Part shown: positions 24,696-33,265 of the stretch, in pieces
Layout: each line of letters begins with the position of its first letter
Numbering within the stretch: position 1 is the first letter of the stretch
From: Rhodococcus sp. 4CII
Lineage (GTDB): Bacteria; Actinomycetota; Actinomycetes; Mycobacteriales; Mycobacteriaceae
Length of the DNA: 64,000 nt
Assembly: GCF_014256275.1 (NCBI RefSeq)
Contig: NZ_JACCFE010000002.1
Coordinates: 5,374,001-5,438,000, forward strand
Reading direction: 5' to 3'
Made by a program: the position numbers and the translations under genes
Notes under the pieces: model-generated
The model's database searches: none
Told to the model about the DNA's origin: nothing
The model's input: only the letters and a program-made list of their open reading frames with translations

Positions 24696-27017
24696 TTACA
24701 GCAGGCTCTTGGGCCTGATGGCATTGGCCAGATCCACCAGCGTGTATCGGTGGGTGCGCTCGGGGGCGGTGCGGGCCAGCGCCCGCAGACCGGCCTCGGC
24801 GCCCTTGCGCAGCCCTCGTTCGGTGAACGGCACACCCAGGATCGTTTCGGCTTCGGTCGCCGAACTGTGACCGGTCCGCACCCAGTCCAGCGTCGTGCCC
24901 AGCACGAGCGTTCGCATCTGCAGCGCCCTGCTCTCCTCGGGTGCGAGCGCGGTGACGCGGAGCGCGGCCTCCCGGAGGGCGGACTCGTCGATCTCCTCGA
25001 TGGGCCTGCCCGACAACAACATCAGGACACTGGTCATCCGGGCCATCGTGAAGTGGCGGGAGGTGACGGGAACCTGGTCGAGGGCGCTGATGGCACCGGC
25101 GAGGTCGCCTCGTTCGGTGAGTTGCCGGGCCAGCCCGAACGCCGCGCTCACCATGCTGTGGTCGGTCCGCCACACCGTCCGGTAGTACTTCTCCGCGAAC
25201 GTCCGCCACTGAGGATGATCGTCGCTCTCCCGGTGCTGCAGAATCAGTTCGGCGGTGGCGGCCAGCGCAAGCTTGGGTGCGGTCTCGCCGGGCATCGCCT
25301 GGAGCACGGATTCGAAATGGGAGAACGCCGTCTCGTATTCGCCGTCGATCAGCGTCGTGAGGCCGGCGTACCAGTCGACGCGCCAGTTGCCGCCCATCTC
25401 CTCCCGCACACCGGCGAGGAGTTCGCGGGCGGTGTCGGCGTCGCCGAGATCGAGGTGCGCTTTGATCTCGGCGAGCGTCAGTTCCCGGGAGAACGACACG
25501 TCCGCGTCGCCGACGACCCGTTCGATCCCGTTCTCCCGGGCGTGCCGGATGGAATCCAGCGTCTGCCGGGGTTCGCTGTGCACCGCGGCGGCGAGGAGCG
25601 GGGCGTTGGGATCGGCCGGGTCGATCAGCGGCACCGCCAACGCCTGCGCGACGGACTGCGGGTCGAGGTTCCGGTCCCGTTCGACGCCGTCGACGTAGAC
25701 GTCGGTCTGCTCGACCGCGTCGTCGGTGCCGAACGTGGTTCGCTGCTTGCTGAACACGGTGGACAGCCCGGGATGTTCCTCGCCGGTCTGCTGCGCGAGC
25801 ACCTCGCGCAACACGGCCGTGAGCTGACCTGCCATCTCCTCGGCCGAGGAGAACCGCCGCGCCGGATCGGGGTTGGTGGCGCGTAACAGGAGTCGGTGAA
25901 AGAACTCGTACTCGGCGAGGAGCGGCGCGTCCTCGGGAGACGGGATCCCATCGAGATAGCGGCCCTTGTCGGACGGCATGTCGAGCGTCAGCACGGCGAG
26001 TGTGCGCCCCACCGTGTAGATGTCGGAGGCCACGGTGGGGCCGGTCCGGACGATCTCCGGAGCCTGATACCCGGGCGTGCCGTACAGGTAACCGTAGTCC
26101 TCGATACCGGCGACGGCGCCCAGGTCGATCAACTTGAGAGCGTCCTCGGTGACCATCACGTTGTCGGGTTTGAGGTCGTTGTACACCAGCCCGGTGGAGT
26201 GCAGATACGCCAGTGCGGGCAGGATTTCGAGCACGTAGGCGATGGCCTGCTCGATCGGCATCCGCTCGGGTCGCGCGTGCGTCGACAGGACGTCCCGCAG
26301 CGAATGACCGCCCACGTACTCCATGACGATGTAGCCCATCGGGGTCCCGTCCGCACGGGGATGCTCCACGAAATTGAAGATCTTCACGATGCTCGGGTGG
26401 GCCACCTCGGCGAGGAACTGCCGTTCGGCCACCGCCACGGCCTGAGCTTCGGCGTCGCCGAAGTGCAACAGGCCCTTGAGCACCACCCAGCGGTCGCTGA
26501 CATTGCGATCGATGGCCAGATAGATCCAGCCGAGACCGCCGTGCGCGATGCAGCCCTGCACCTCGTACTGGCCGCCGATGAGGTCGTTCCGGCCGAGGAG
26601 CGGCCGGAAGTCGAAAGTGGCCCCGCACGAGGGGCACACGCCGAACTCGGAACTCTCGGAGGTGGCCCCGGCGCGGCCGACCGGCTTGTTGCATTTCCAG
26701 CAGAACCGCTTGCCCTCCGGGACCTTCGGGTCGGTCATCACCGCCGAGGCCGGGTCGAGTGTCGTCACCACGGGAACCTCGACGAGACCCCCGCCGAGTC
26801 GCAGGCGCTGCCCGGAACGGGTCCGGGGCGATCGCGTCGAGCGTCCGGTGCCGGACGCGCCGGACGGCCGGGACGTGGGCGCCGCTTGCGTGGCCGGGCC
26901 GTCATCCGGTGCGGGGACCGCCGCCTGGGTCGCCGGGCCTTCGTCGGCCTCCCGGACCGCGGCTTGGGTGGCGATGTCCGGGCTGGTGGCCTCCGGATTC
27001 TTCGAATGCTGCGGCAT
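24696..27017 (-). CDS. pknG: Serine/threonine protein kinase PknG
   Basis: 773 aa from ATG 27017, 8 bp after glnH. A disordered N-terminus carries three ATQAA repeats (16-20, 29-33, 42-46). A rubredoxin-like metal site follows (CWKCNKPV ... CPSCGATF), then the kinase domain from LIGGQYEVQGCIAHGGLGW with VVLKGLL (ATP Lys), VYNDLKPDNVMV (non-RD catalytic loop) and LIDLGAVAG in place of DFG. A long C-terminal TPR region (about 430-760) completes it. In mycobacteria PknG is soluble, phosphorylates GarA and controls 2-oxoglutarate/glutamate metabolism. The same three-gene context here implies the same role. The N-terminal Thr residues are likely autophosphorylation or FHA-recruitment sites, which is inference. 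Confidence 0.96.
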   Translation of the reverse strand: MPQHSKNPEATSPDIATQAAVREADEGPATQAAVPAPDDGPATQAAPTSRPSGASGTGRSTRSPRTRSGQRLRLGGGLVEVPVVTTLDPASAVMTDPKVPEGKRFCWKCNKPVGRAGATSESSEFGVCPSCGATFDFRPLLGRNDLIGGQYEVQGCIAHGGLGWIYLAIDRNVSDRWVVLKGLLHFGDAEAQAVAVAERQFLAEVAHPSIVKIFNFVEHPRADGTPMGYIVMEYVGGHSLRDVLSTHARPERMPIEQAIAYVLEILPALAYLHSTGLVYNDLKPDNVMVTEDALKLIDLGAVAGIEDYGYLYGTPGYQAPEIVRTGPTVASDIYTVGRTLAVLTLDMPSDKGRYLDGIPSPEDAPLLAEYEFFHRLLLRATNPDPARRFSSAEEMAGQLTAVLREVLAQQTGEEHPGLSTVFSKQRTTFGTDDAVEQTDVYVDGVERDRNLDPQSVAQALAVPLIDPADPNAPLLAAAVHSEPRQTLDSIRHARENGIERVVGDADVSFSRELTLAEIKAHLDLGDADTARELLAGVREEMGGNWRVDWYAGLTTLIDGEYETAFSHFESVLQAMPGETAPKLALAATAELILQHRESDDHPQWRTFAEKYYRTVWRTDHSMVSAAFGLARQLTERGDLAGAISALDQVPVTSRHFTMARMTSVLMLLSGRPIEEIDESALREAALRVTALAPEESRALQMRTLVLGTTLDWVRTGHSSATEAETILGVPFTERGLRKGAEAGLRALARTAPERTHRYTLVDLANAIRPKSLL

Positions 27018-27025
27018 ACGTCCCC

Positions 27026-28003
27026 TCAGTCCTGGTACACGGCGGGCGGTGGGCCGGGGGACGGTCCCAGCATCGACAACCATCGGTCGTACATCTCGGT
27101 CCAGGTTCCGTCGCGGCGGATGCGTTCGAGGGTGCCGTTGACGAACCGCACCAGGTCGTCGTTCGTCTTGGTGATGCCGATGCCGTACGGTTCGGCCCCC
27201 ATGCTGTCGCCGACGATGTCGAGGTACGGGTCCTGGGATGCCAGGCCGGCGAGGATCGTGTCGTCGGTGGTCACCGCGTCGACCTGTCGTTGTTGCAGGA
27301 CCACCAGGCAATCCGACCACATGGGAACCGTCAGGATGTCGGCCTTCGGCGCCACCTGCCGTAACCGTGTCAGCGACGTGGTGCCGGCGACCACGCAGAC
27401 CCGTTTGCCGTCGAGGTCGGCGGCACCGTGGATGGGTGAGCCCTTCACGACGAGCACCCGTTGCTGCGCCGCGAAGTACTCGGACGAGAACGCCACCCGT
27501 TCCTTGCGGTCGCAGGTGATGGTCATCGTCTTCGCCACGATGTCGACCATCGACTCCTGGAGTGCCTTCTCCCGATTGGCCGACGTGAGGATGCGGTAGT
27601 CGAGCCGATCGGGATCGCCGAACAGGTCCCGCGAGATCTCCCGGGCGACATCGACGTCGAAGCCCTCGACGGCACCGGTGGTGGGGTCGCGGAAACTCAT
27701 CAGGTTGCTGCCCGTGTCGAGGCCGACGACGAGACGCCCCCGCGCGCGGATGGCGTCGACCGTCGGCATCGGGGTCGCGGAGTCGTCGGGGAACGGACGC
27801 AGGCTCGCCGTGGGATCACCGCAGTCCTCGGCGGGAGTCGGCGGCGCAGCGCCGGCCTCGGGGGCCGGCGTCGCGGCCGCGGGCAACGGGGGTTCGGTAT
27901 ACGAGACACTCGGCGATCCGACGTGCTCCGGACTCGACTGGGCGCACCCACCGGTCAGGACCACAACCGCCAGAAGCAGCAGCACGATCGGGCGCCGCCT
28001 CAT
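27026..28003 (-). CDS. glnH: Amino-acid-binding lipoprotein GlnH of the PknG pathway
   Basis: 325 aa from ATG 28003. A lipoprotein signal has lipobox LTGGC (Cys20). A Pro/Ala-rich linker (about 35-75) leads to a family 3 solute-binding domain (RLVVGLDTGSNLMSFRDP, GFDVDVAREI, VDIVAKTMTITCDRKERVAFS, VVAGTTSLTRLRQVAP). No ABC permease gene is adjacent. In mycobacteria GlnH binds Asp/Glu outside the membrane and signals through GlnX to PknG rather than feeding a transporter. The ATG overlaps the glnX stop (ATGA), indicating translational coupling. Confidence 0.93.
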   Translation of the reverse strand: MRRRPIVLLLLAVVVLTGGCAQSSPEHVGSPSVSYTEPPLPAAATPAPEAGAAPPTPAEDCGDPTASLRPFPDDSATPMPTVDAIRARGRLVVGLDTGSNLMSFRDPTTGAVEGFDVDVAREISRDLFGDPDRLDYRILTSANREKALQESMVDIVAKTMTITCDRKERVAFSSEYFAAQQRVLVVKGSPIHGAADLDGKRVCVVAGTTSLTRLRQVAPKADILTVPMWSDCLVVLQQRQVDAVTTDDTILAGLASQDPYLDIVGDSMGAEPYGIGITKTNDDLVRFVNGTLERIRRDGTWTEMYDRWLSMLGPSPGPPPAVYQD

Positions 28004-29358
28004 TGGTATTCCCGCAACCGAGGCCACAACCCGATGATAATTCCGGCGAACGCGATCAGTGTCAGCACGAGGGCGCCCGAACCGAGCGCGGTCAGCACGC
28101 GGGCCGCTGAGGCGACGTGGGATCGCAGATGGTCGCGGGCGGTCGCGATTCCGTCGGTCAGCGCGTCGTCGACGGCGGTGAACTGGGCCGCGGAGTCGGC
28201 GGGTCCCGGCCCGATGGCCACCGCCGCCGCCGAGACGAAGTCGCCGCGGGCGAGGATCTCGTTCATCCGGTCGTGCGCCGAGGACCAGCCGGTCCATGCC
28301 TGCTGGGCCCGGGCCACCTCGTCGCGACCGACCGCTCCGGTCTCCTGGGGGTAGTTCGACAGGACGGCGTCGAGCCGGCCGGACTTGTCCTCGAAGACGG
28401 CGTCGTAGTCACCGTTCGAATCGCGGCGGACCAGTTTGAGCGTCTCCTCGGTGCGCGCCTGCTGGGCGAGGATGCGCGCCGCGGTCAACTCGTGCATCGG
28501 ACGGGCGCCCTGGGTGAGCGCGCGATTGGTGTCGACGGAGGAGACGAGCCCGGCCACCAGCATCCAGACCAGGAGGATCGCGGTGCACGCGGACGCCAGC
28601 ATCAGTCCGAGATTGAACGTGCGCCGGCTGAGTCTCGCGAGCACGACCTGGGCGACGACCAGCGCGACGAGCGCGATCAGCACCAGGATCAGCGCGAACC
28701 AGGGCGGACGCGAGTAGTCCCGCTGGGTGTCCGCGACGTCGGATTCCTGCAGGGTGTGCAACTCCTGCGCCATCGGCAGCATGCTCGTCTGCATCAGCGT
28801 GGACGCCTCGCTGAGATAGGCGGCACCGACGGGATGACCGGTGCGATTGTTGGCCCGCGCGGTTTCGACGAGACCCGAGTAGACGCTGAGCTCGCTGGAG
28901 ATGGAGGCGAGCAGACGCCGGCTGTCGACGTCGCTCGCGGCGAGTCCGCCCGACGCGTACACGAGGTCGGCGGACGCCGTGCCGATCGCCTGCGAATACG
29001 TGTCCCGGAGTTCGGGCGGTTCGAGACCGCCGGAGATGAACGCCGTCGTGGCCGCGGCATCTGCCACCGACAGGGCGCTGTACAGATTCTGCGCCGAGAA
29101 CGACAGCGGTTCGGTCTCGGCGAGGACGCTGTCGAGTGTGGCTTCCCGGCCGTTCACGGTGGATGCGGCCACTAATCCGGCGACGAGGGTGAGCAGGACC
29201 AGGAGGGCGCCGAGCGCGGTGAGTTTGGCGGGAGTCGACGCGAGGAACGCGCGCAGTTCCTTGCGGCGCGCCACCGCGGGGTCGACGTCGTCGTCCGCGG
29301 CGGCAGACAATGCGCGGCTGCCGTGGGGTTCGATCGACGGTGCCTCACGCAGAACCAC
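28000..29358 (-). CDS. glnX: Membrane sensor/transducer GlnX
   Basis: 452 aa from GTG 29358. I chose this start because GGGAGGGG lies upstream and the resulting length fits the mycobacterial counterpart (about 440 aa); the frame itself opens further upstream. Transmembrane segments lie at about residues 42-62, near the middle (about 235-255 and 268-290), and at the C-terminus (LGSGALVLTLIAFAGIIIGL). The extracytoplasmic parts are helical, as in four-helix-bundle sensors. It is first gene of the glnX-glnH-pknG operon. It should relay GlnH ligand occupancy across the membrane to PknG. The glnX-mutT divergent gap (about 145 bp) must contain its promoter. Confidence 0.88.
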   Translation of the reverse strand: MVLREAPSIEPHGSRALSAAADDDVDPAVARRKELRAFLASTPAKLTALGALLVLLTLVAGLVAASTVNGREATLDSVLAETEPLSFSAQNLYSALSVADAAATTAFISGGLEPPELRDTYSQAIGTASADLVYASGGLAASDVDSRRLLASISSELSVYSGLVETARANNRTGHPVGAAYLSEASTLMQTSMLPMAQELHTLQESDVADTQRDYSRPPWFALILVLIALVALVVAQVVLARLSRRTFNLGLMLASACTAILLVWMLVAGLVSSVDTNRALTQGARPMHELTAARILAQQARTEETLKLVRRDSNGDYDAVFEDKSGRLDAVLSNYPQETGAVGRDEVARAQQAWTGWSSAHDRMNEILARGDFVSAAAVAIGPGPADSAAQFTAVDDALTDGIATARDHLRSHVASAARVLTALGSGALVLTLIAFAGIIIGLWPRLREYQ

Positions 29359-29504
29359 CTCGCACCCCTCCCGTGTCACGGCCGCACCTTGGTGGGGAGC
29401 ATATAAGCAGCAGTCGGTTCCCGGCTGCCGACGGGCAGTTCCGGGAGAAACCGTTAGTGTGAGAGAACTGCAGGGTGACCCATCAGGTCGGACAGGGGTA
29501 GTCG

Positions 29505-30263
29505 ATGCGTGGTGACGGTGACGGCTGGGCAACCGGGCCGGACGGCAGTCGTCATTGGGGCAAGCACGGTGCGGCCGGGTTGTTGCTGCGGGCGCCGCTG
29601 CCGGACGAGACGCCGGCCGTGCTGCTGCAGCACCGGGCTGCGTGGAGCCACCAGGGTGGGACGTGGGCGTTGCCCGGCGGCGCCCGGGACAGTCACGAGA
29701 CCACCACCCACGCCGCGGTTCGTGAGGCGCACGAGGAAGCAGGCATCGACAGCGCGGCCATCCGCGTCCGCACCGAGGTCGTCACCATGGAGGCGGCGAG
29801 CGGCTGGAGTTACACCACCGTGATCGCCGACGCCGAGCGCCCGCTGCCGACGGTCCCGAACGGGGAGAGCACCGAACTGCGCTGGGTACGGGAGGCAGAC
29901 GTCGCCGGCCTGCCCCTGCACCCCGGATTCGAAGCGGGATGGCCGCGACTGCGGACCACCGAGGTGCGACTGCTGTTCGCGAGGTACGACGTGCTGGGAG
30001 AGCGCGGTGCGTTGCCGCAGCTGTCGAAGGCGCTGCCCCGCACGGTGCGCCTGCCCGACGGCATGTACGGGTGGCTGCCGCGCATCGAAGTGCTCGAGTC
30101 GGCGGACACGGTCGGCCTGCTCGCCGAACCGGTCGGCCACGGCACCACGCTGGGCACGGTCACGGCGGTCGTCGCCACCGACCCCGAGCTGGTCGAACAG
30201 TTGCCGGCCACCGTCGTCGTCCTGACGCCGGCGACTGTGCTGGGCTGGCTGGATCAGCCGTAA
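29505..30263 (+). CDS. mutT3: NUDIX hydrolase (MutT3-like)
   Basis: 252 aa from ATG 29505. A Nudix domain occupies residues about 20-150, with the complete box G-ARDSH-E-TTTHAAV-REAHEEAGI (Gx5Ex7REUxEExGU). About 90 further residues at the C-terminus (RLPDGMYGWLPRIEVLES and on) lie beyond the ordinary Nudix fold. The order glnX / Nudix / thiE matches the Mtb segment Rv0412c-Rv0414c, which supports the MutT3 name. Substrate (oxidised nucleotides or other pyrophosphates) is not proven by sequence. The TAA stop directly abuts the convergent thiE stop codon, with no bases between. Confidence 0.88.
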   Translation: MRGDGDGWATGPDGSRHWGKHGAAGLLLRAPLPDETPAVLLQHRAAWSHQGGTWALPGGARDSHETTTHAAVREAHEEAGIDSAAIRVRTEVVTMEAASGWSYTTVIADAERPLPTVPNGESTELRWVREADVAGLPLHPGFEAGWPRLRTTEVRLLFARYDVLGERGALPQLSKALPRTVRLPDGMYGWLPRIEVLESADTVGLLAEPVGHGTTLGTVTAVVATDPELVEQLPATVVVLTPATVLGWLDQP

Positions 30264-30962
30264 CTAGGCGTTCTGCTGCAGGAGGGCCGACAGCGAGCGC
30301 GCGGCGGCCTGCGGGTCGCGGGCCTCGGTGATCGCGCGTACGACCACGATGCGGGTCGCCCCGGCGGCGAGGATCTCCGGTACGCGGGCCTCGTCGATGC
30401 CGCCGATCGCGAACCACGGGCGGTTGGTCGCGGAGTCTGCGGTCGAACGCACGAGATCGATGCCCGACGCGGTCCGGCCGGGTTTGGTGGGTGTGGCCCA
30501 CACCGGCCCGGTGCAGAAGTAGTCGACGCCGTCCTCGATGGCCGCGAGGCTGGCCTGCGCGCGGCTGTGGGTGGAGCGGCCGATCAGCACGTCGGACCCG
30601 ACGACGGTCCGCGCGTACGGAACGGGCAGGTCACCCTGACCGAGGTGCAGCACGTCCGCCCCGGCCGCCAGCGCCATGTCGGCGCGGTCGTTCACCGCGA
30701 GCAGCGCGCCGTGCCGCCTGGCCGCGGCCGCGAGCACCGACAGCGCCGCGAGTTCGTCCCGGGCGTCCATCGTGCCGAACTTTTTCTCGCCGGCCGAGCC
30801 CTTGTCCCGGAGCTGGATGATGTCGACGCCACCGGACAGCGCGGCTTCGGCGAACTGCGCCAGGTCGCCCTTCTCGCGCCTGGCGTCGGTGCACAGGTAC
30901 AAGCGCGCCGCTCCGAGGCGGCGCCGACGGTCCGTGAGGTTGCTGTGGTGCGTGGTGGTCAC
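30264..30962 (-). CDS. thiE: Thiamine-phosphate synthase
   Basis: 232 aa from GTG 30962 (MTTTHHSNLTDRRRRL). A TIM barrel shows IIQLRDKGS, LAVNDRADMALAAGADVLHLGQGDLP, STHSRAQA, GPVWATPTKPG and FAIGGIDEARVPE, the pyrophosphate- and substrate-binding motifs of ThiE. It joins the thiazole phosphate and HMP-PP units into thiamine phosphate. It is transcribed away from the thiO operon, and the riboswitch in the shared gap is on the opposite strand, so thiE is not under that element. Confidence 0.95.
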   Translation of the reverse strand: MTTTHHSNLTDRRRRLGAARLYLCTDARREKGDLAQFAEAALSGGVDIIQLRDKGSAGEKKFGTMDARDELAALSVLAAAARRHGALLAVNDRADMALAAGADVLHLGQGDLPVPYARTVVGSDVLIGRSTHSRAQASLAAIEDGVDYFCTGPVWATPTKPGRTASGIDLVRSTADSATNRPWFAIGGIDEARVPEILAAGATRIVVVRAITEARDPQAAARSLSALLQQNA

Positions 30963-30994
30963 GGCATGACGGTAGCCTCTACGGTGAAAGTGCA

Positions 30995-31083
30995 ACACGG
31001 GAGTCCCGGGGAACGTGGGGCTGAGAGGGGCTCACGCCGAGCCCGACCGTCATACCTGACCCGGATCATGCCGGCGCAGGAAG
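30995..31083 (+). promoter_or_regulatory. TPP riboswitch (THI element) controlling thiO-thiS-thiG
   Basis: The aptamer landmarks are in order: ACGGGAGTC, GGGGCTGAGAGGGGCT, GACCGTCATACCTGACCCGG (the pyrophosphate arm with CATACCTG) and ATGCCGGCGCAGG. The aptamer ends about 13 bases before the thiO ATG, so ligand binding most likely hides the ribosome binding site (GAAGTGAGGTGGAG). No separate terminator hairpin is visible between aptamer and start codon. Confidence 0.95.
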
Positions 31084-31096
31084 TGAGGTGGAGTCA

Positions 31097-32164
31097 ATGG
31101 CGAGATCGGTGTCCGTCGTCGGAGGCGGAGTGATCGGCCTGTCCATTGCGTGGCGCGCAGCCCGCAACGGCTGGTCGGTGCGGCTGTACGACCCGTCGAT
31201 CGGTTCGGGGGCGTCCTGGGTGGCGGGCGGAATGCTCGCCCCGTTGTCCGAGGGCTGGCCAGGTGAGGAGAGCGTCCTCGAACTGGGGAGCGCATCGCTA
31301 GATCGGTGGCCCGAATTCGGGAAGGAACTCGAGGCCGGGGCCGGGGTCGACCTGTTCACGTCGGAGAGTTCGCTCACCGTCGCTCTGGACGGTGCGGACG
31401 CCGAGGACCTGCGGACCATCGCGGAATGGGTGGGTGCGCAGGGGCGGGATCTGCAGATCCTGAACCGCGCCGAGGTCCGGGCACTCGAACCGATGCTGGG
31501 CCGCGGAGTCCGGTTGGGGCTCTTGGCCGTCGACGAACTGGCTGTCGACAACCGGCTGCTGCTGCAGGCGTTGCGGCGCTGCGCCGTGGACGCGGGAGCG
31601 GAGCTGATCGGTGAGGCCGTGCAGAGCATCGACCGGCTCGAGACGGACCAGATCGTGGTCACCGCCGGCATCGCGTCGCCGGCCCTGTGGCCGGGACTTC
31701 CGGTCCGGCCGGTGAAGGGTGAGATTTTGCGGTTGCGTGCCCGTCCCGGGGTGACCCCTGCGCCGGGACGCACCATCCGTGGCAGCGTCCACGGCCGGCC
31801 CGCGTATCTGGTGCCGCGCGCCGACGGCATCGTCGTCGGAGCCACCCAGTACGAATCGGGCAACGACACGCAGGTCACGGTGGCGGGTGTCCGCGACCTG
31901 ATCGCGGACGCCGAGGCGCTGATGCCGGCGATCGGCGAGTACGAACTGCGCGAGGCCTCGGCGGGTCTGCGCCCGATGACCCCGGACAATTTGCCTCTGA
32001 TCGGCCGGGTGTCCGATCGTGTGGTGGTGGCGACGGGGCACGGCCGCAACGGCATCCTGCTCACTCCGGTGACCGCCGACGCGACGGTGGCACTGTTGGA
32101 GGGCTCGGCACTGGTCGAGGCGAAAGCCGCCGACCCCGAACGTTTCGAAAAGGTAGCGAGGTAA
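31097..32164 (+). CDS. thiO: Glycine oxidase (thiamine biosynthesis)
   Basis: 355 aa from ATG 31097 (GTG 31088 is in frame, but the ATG fits the SD better). It is an FAD-dependent D-amino-acid-oxidase fold: VSVVGGGVIGLSIAWRAA dinucleotide motif, GSGASWVAGGMLAPLSE, RPVKGEILRLRA and LRPMTPDNLPLIGR near the C-terminus. It oxidises glycine to the imine used by ThiG to build the thiazole ring. It is first gene of the riboswitch-controlled thiO-thiS-thiG operon, with thiS starting 3 bp after its stop. Confidence 0.94.
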   Translation: MARSVSVVGGGVIGLSIAWRAARNGWSVRLYDPSIGSGASWVAGGMLAPLSEGWPGEESVLELGSASLDRWPEFGKELEAGAGVDLFTSESSLTVALDGADAEDLRTIAEWVGAQGRDLQILNRAEVRALEPMLGRGVRLGLLAVDELAVDNRLLLQALRRCAVDAGAELIGEAVQSIDRLETDQIVVTAGIASPALWPGLPVRPVKGEILRLRARPGVTPAPGRTIRGSVHGRPAYLVPRADGIVVGATQYESGNDTQVTVAGVRDLIADAEALMPAIGEYELREASAGLRPMTPDNLPLIGRVSDRVVVATGHGRNGILLTPVTADATVALLEGSALVEAKAADPERFEKVAR

Positions 32165-32167
32165 GAG

Positions 32168-32392
32168 ATGAGTGAGCAGCAAGTAGTGGTGCCGATCGGC
32201 ATCAGCGTCAACGGTGAGGACCACGAGTTCACGGAACCACTGACCGTCGCCGGGCTGCTGGAGGCGCTGAACCTGCCGTCCAAAGGCATCGCAGTGGCGG
32301 TGAACGGCGCGGTGTTCCCGCGCGCCCGGTGGGACGAACTGGTGGTCCGGGGCTGGGAGATCGAGATCCTCACGGCGGTGCAGGGTGGCTGA
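32168..32392 (+). CDS. thiS: Sulfur carrier protein ThiS
   Basis: 74 aa with a ubiquitin-like fold ending in the required VQGG, whose last Gly is adenylated and thiocarboxylated before donating sulfur to the thiazole. The core GISVNGEDHEFTEPLTVAGL and GIAVAVNGAVFPRARW are typical. The first few residues extend slightly beyond the usual 65-aa family length. The 3' end overlaps thiG by 8 bp, so ThiS and ThiG are made together. Confidence 0.94.
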   Translation: MSEQQVVVPIGISVNGEDHEFTEPLTVAGLLEALNLPSKGIAVAVNGAVFPRARWDELVVRGWEIEILTAVQGG

Positions 32393-33152
32393 CGCGACTG
32401 TCGGCCTGCAGAAGGGCCTCACCATCGCGGGACGGACGTTCGGTTCCCGATTGATCATGGGCACCGGCGGCGCCGCCAACCTCACCGTGCTCGAGGAGGC
32501 CCTCGTGGCGTCCGGCACCGAGCTGACCACGGTCGCGATGCGCCGCGTGGACGCCGTGGGCGGCACCGGCGTGCTGGACCTGCTGCGCAGGCTCGACATC
32601 GCGCCGCTGCCCAATACCGCGGGGTGCCGCGGTGCGGCCGAGGCTGTGCTGACGGCGCAACTCGCCCGCGAGGCGCTCGAGACCGACTGGGTGAAGCTCG
32701 AGGTCATCGCCGACGAACGCACCCTGATGCCCGACGCCATCGAGTTGGTCAGCGCGGCAGAACAACTGGTGGACGACGGGTTCGTCGTCCTGCCGTACAC
32801 CACCGACGATCCGGTGCTGGCCCGCAGGCTCGAGGATGTCGGGTGTGTCGCCGTGATGCCGCTGGGCTCGCCGATCGGCACCGGGCTCGGTATCGCGAAT
32901 CCGCACAACATCCAGATGATCGTGGAGGGTGCCGGGGTGCCCGTCGTCCTCGACGCCGGCATCGGAACTGCCAGCGACGCGACCCTCGCGATGGAACTCG
33001 GCTGCGACGCGGTGCTGCTGGCGACGGCCGTGACCAGGGCGAAGGATCCGGCGCTCATGGCGTCGGCGATGCGCGAAGCCGTGGTGGCCGGGTACGAGGC
33101 ACGGCACGCCGGCCGCATTCCCAAGCGATTCTGGGCGCAGGCGTCGTCGTAG
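32385..33152 (+). CDS. thiG: Thiazole synthase
   Basis: 255 aa from GTG 32385, within the thiS end. A TIM barrel has GRTFGSRLIMGTGGAANL, NTAGCRGAAEAVLTAQLARE, TDWVKLEVI (the Lys forms the Schiff base with deoxyxylulose phosphate), GLGIANPHNIQMI and VVLDAGIGTASDATLAMELG. It condenses deoxyxylulose-5-phosphate, the glycine imine from ThiO and ThiS sulfur into thiazole phosphate. Last gene of the operon; a 10-bp-stem hairpin follows 65 bp downstream. Confidence 0.96.
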   Translation: MADATVGLQKGLTIAGRTFGSRLIMGTGGAANLTVLEEALVASGTELTTVAMRRVDAVGGTGVLDLLRRLDIAPLPNTAGCRGAAEAVLTAQLAREALETDWVKLEVIADERTLMPDAIELVSAAEQLVDDGFVVLPYTTDDPVLARRLEDVGCVAVMPLGSPIGTGLGIANPHNIQMIVEGAGVPVVLDAGIGTASDATLAMELGCDAVLLATAVTRAKDPALMASAMREAVVAGYEARHAGRIPKRFWAQASS

Positions 33153-33217
33153 TCCTCGGGGTTCCATCGGGGTCCCGCTCAGGGTCCGACCGGTACCAGG
33201 GGACGAGTCGGGAGTAG

Positions 33218-33247
33218 ACCTGCGGCCGATGCGCGCCGGCCGCAGGT
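33218..33247 (+). terminator. Perfect 10-bp hairpin after the thiOSG operon
   Basis: ACCTGCGGCC and its exact reverse complement GGCCGCAGGT are separated by 10 bases. It sits between thiG and the ABC transporter gene. No T-run follows, so it is either an intrinsic terminator of the actinobacterial kind or a protein site. Confidence 0.55.
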
Positions 33248-33265
33248 TCCGGCATCCTTCTCATC

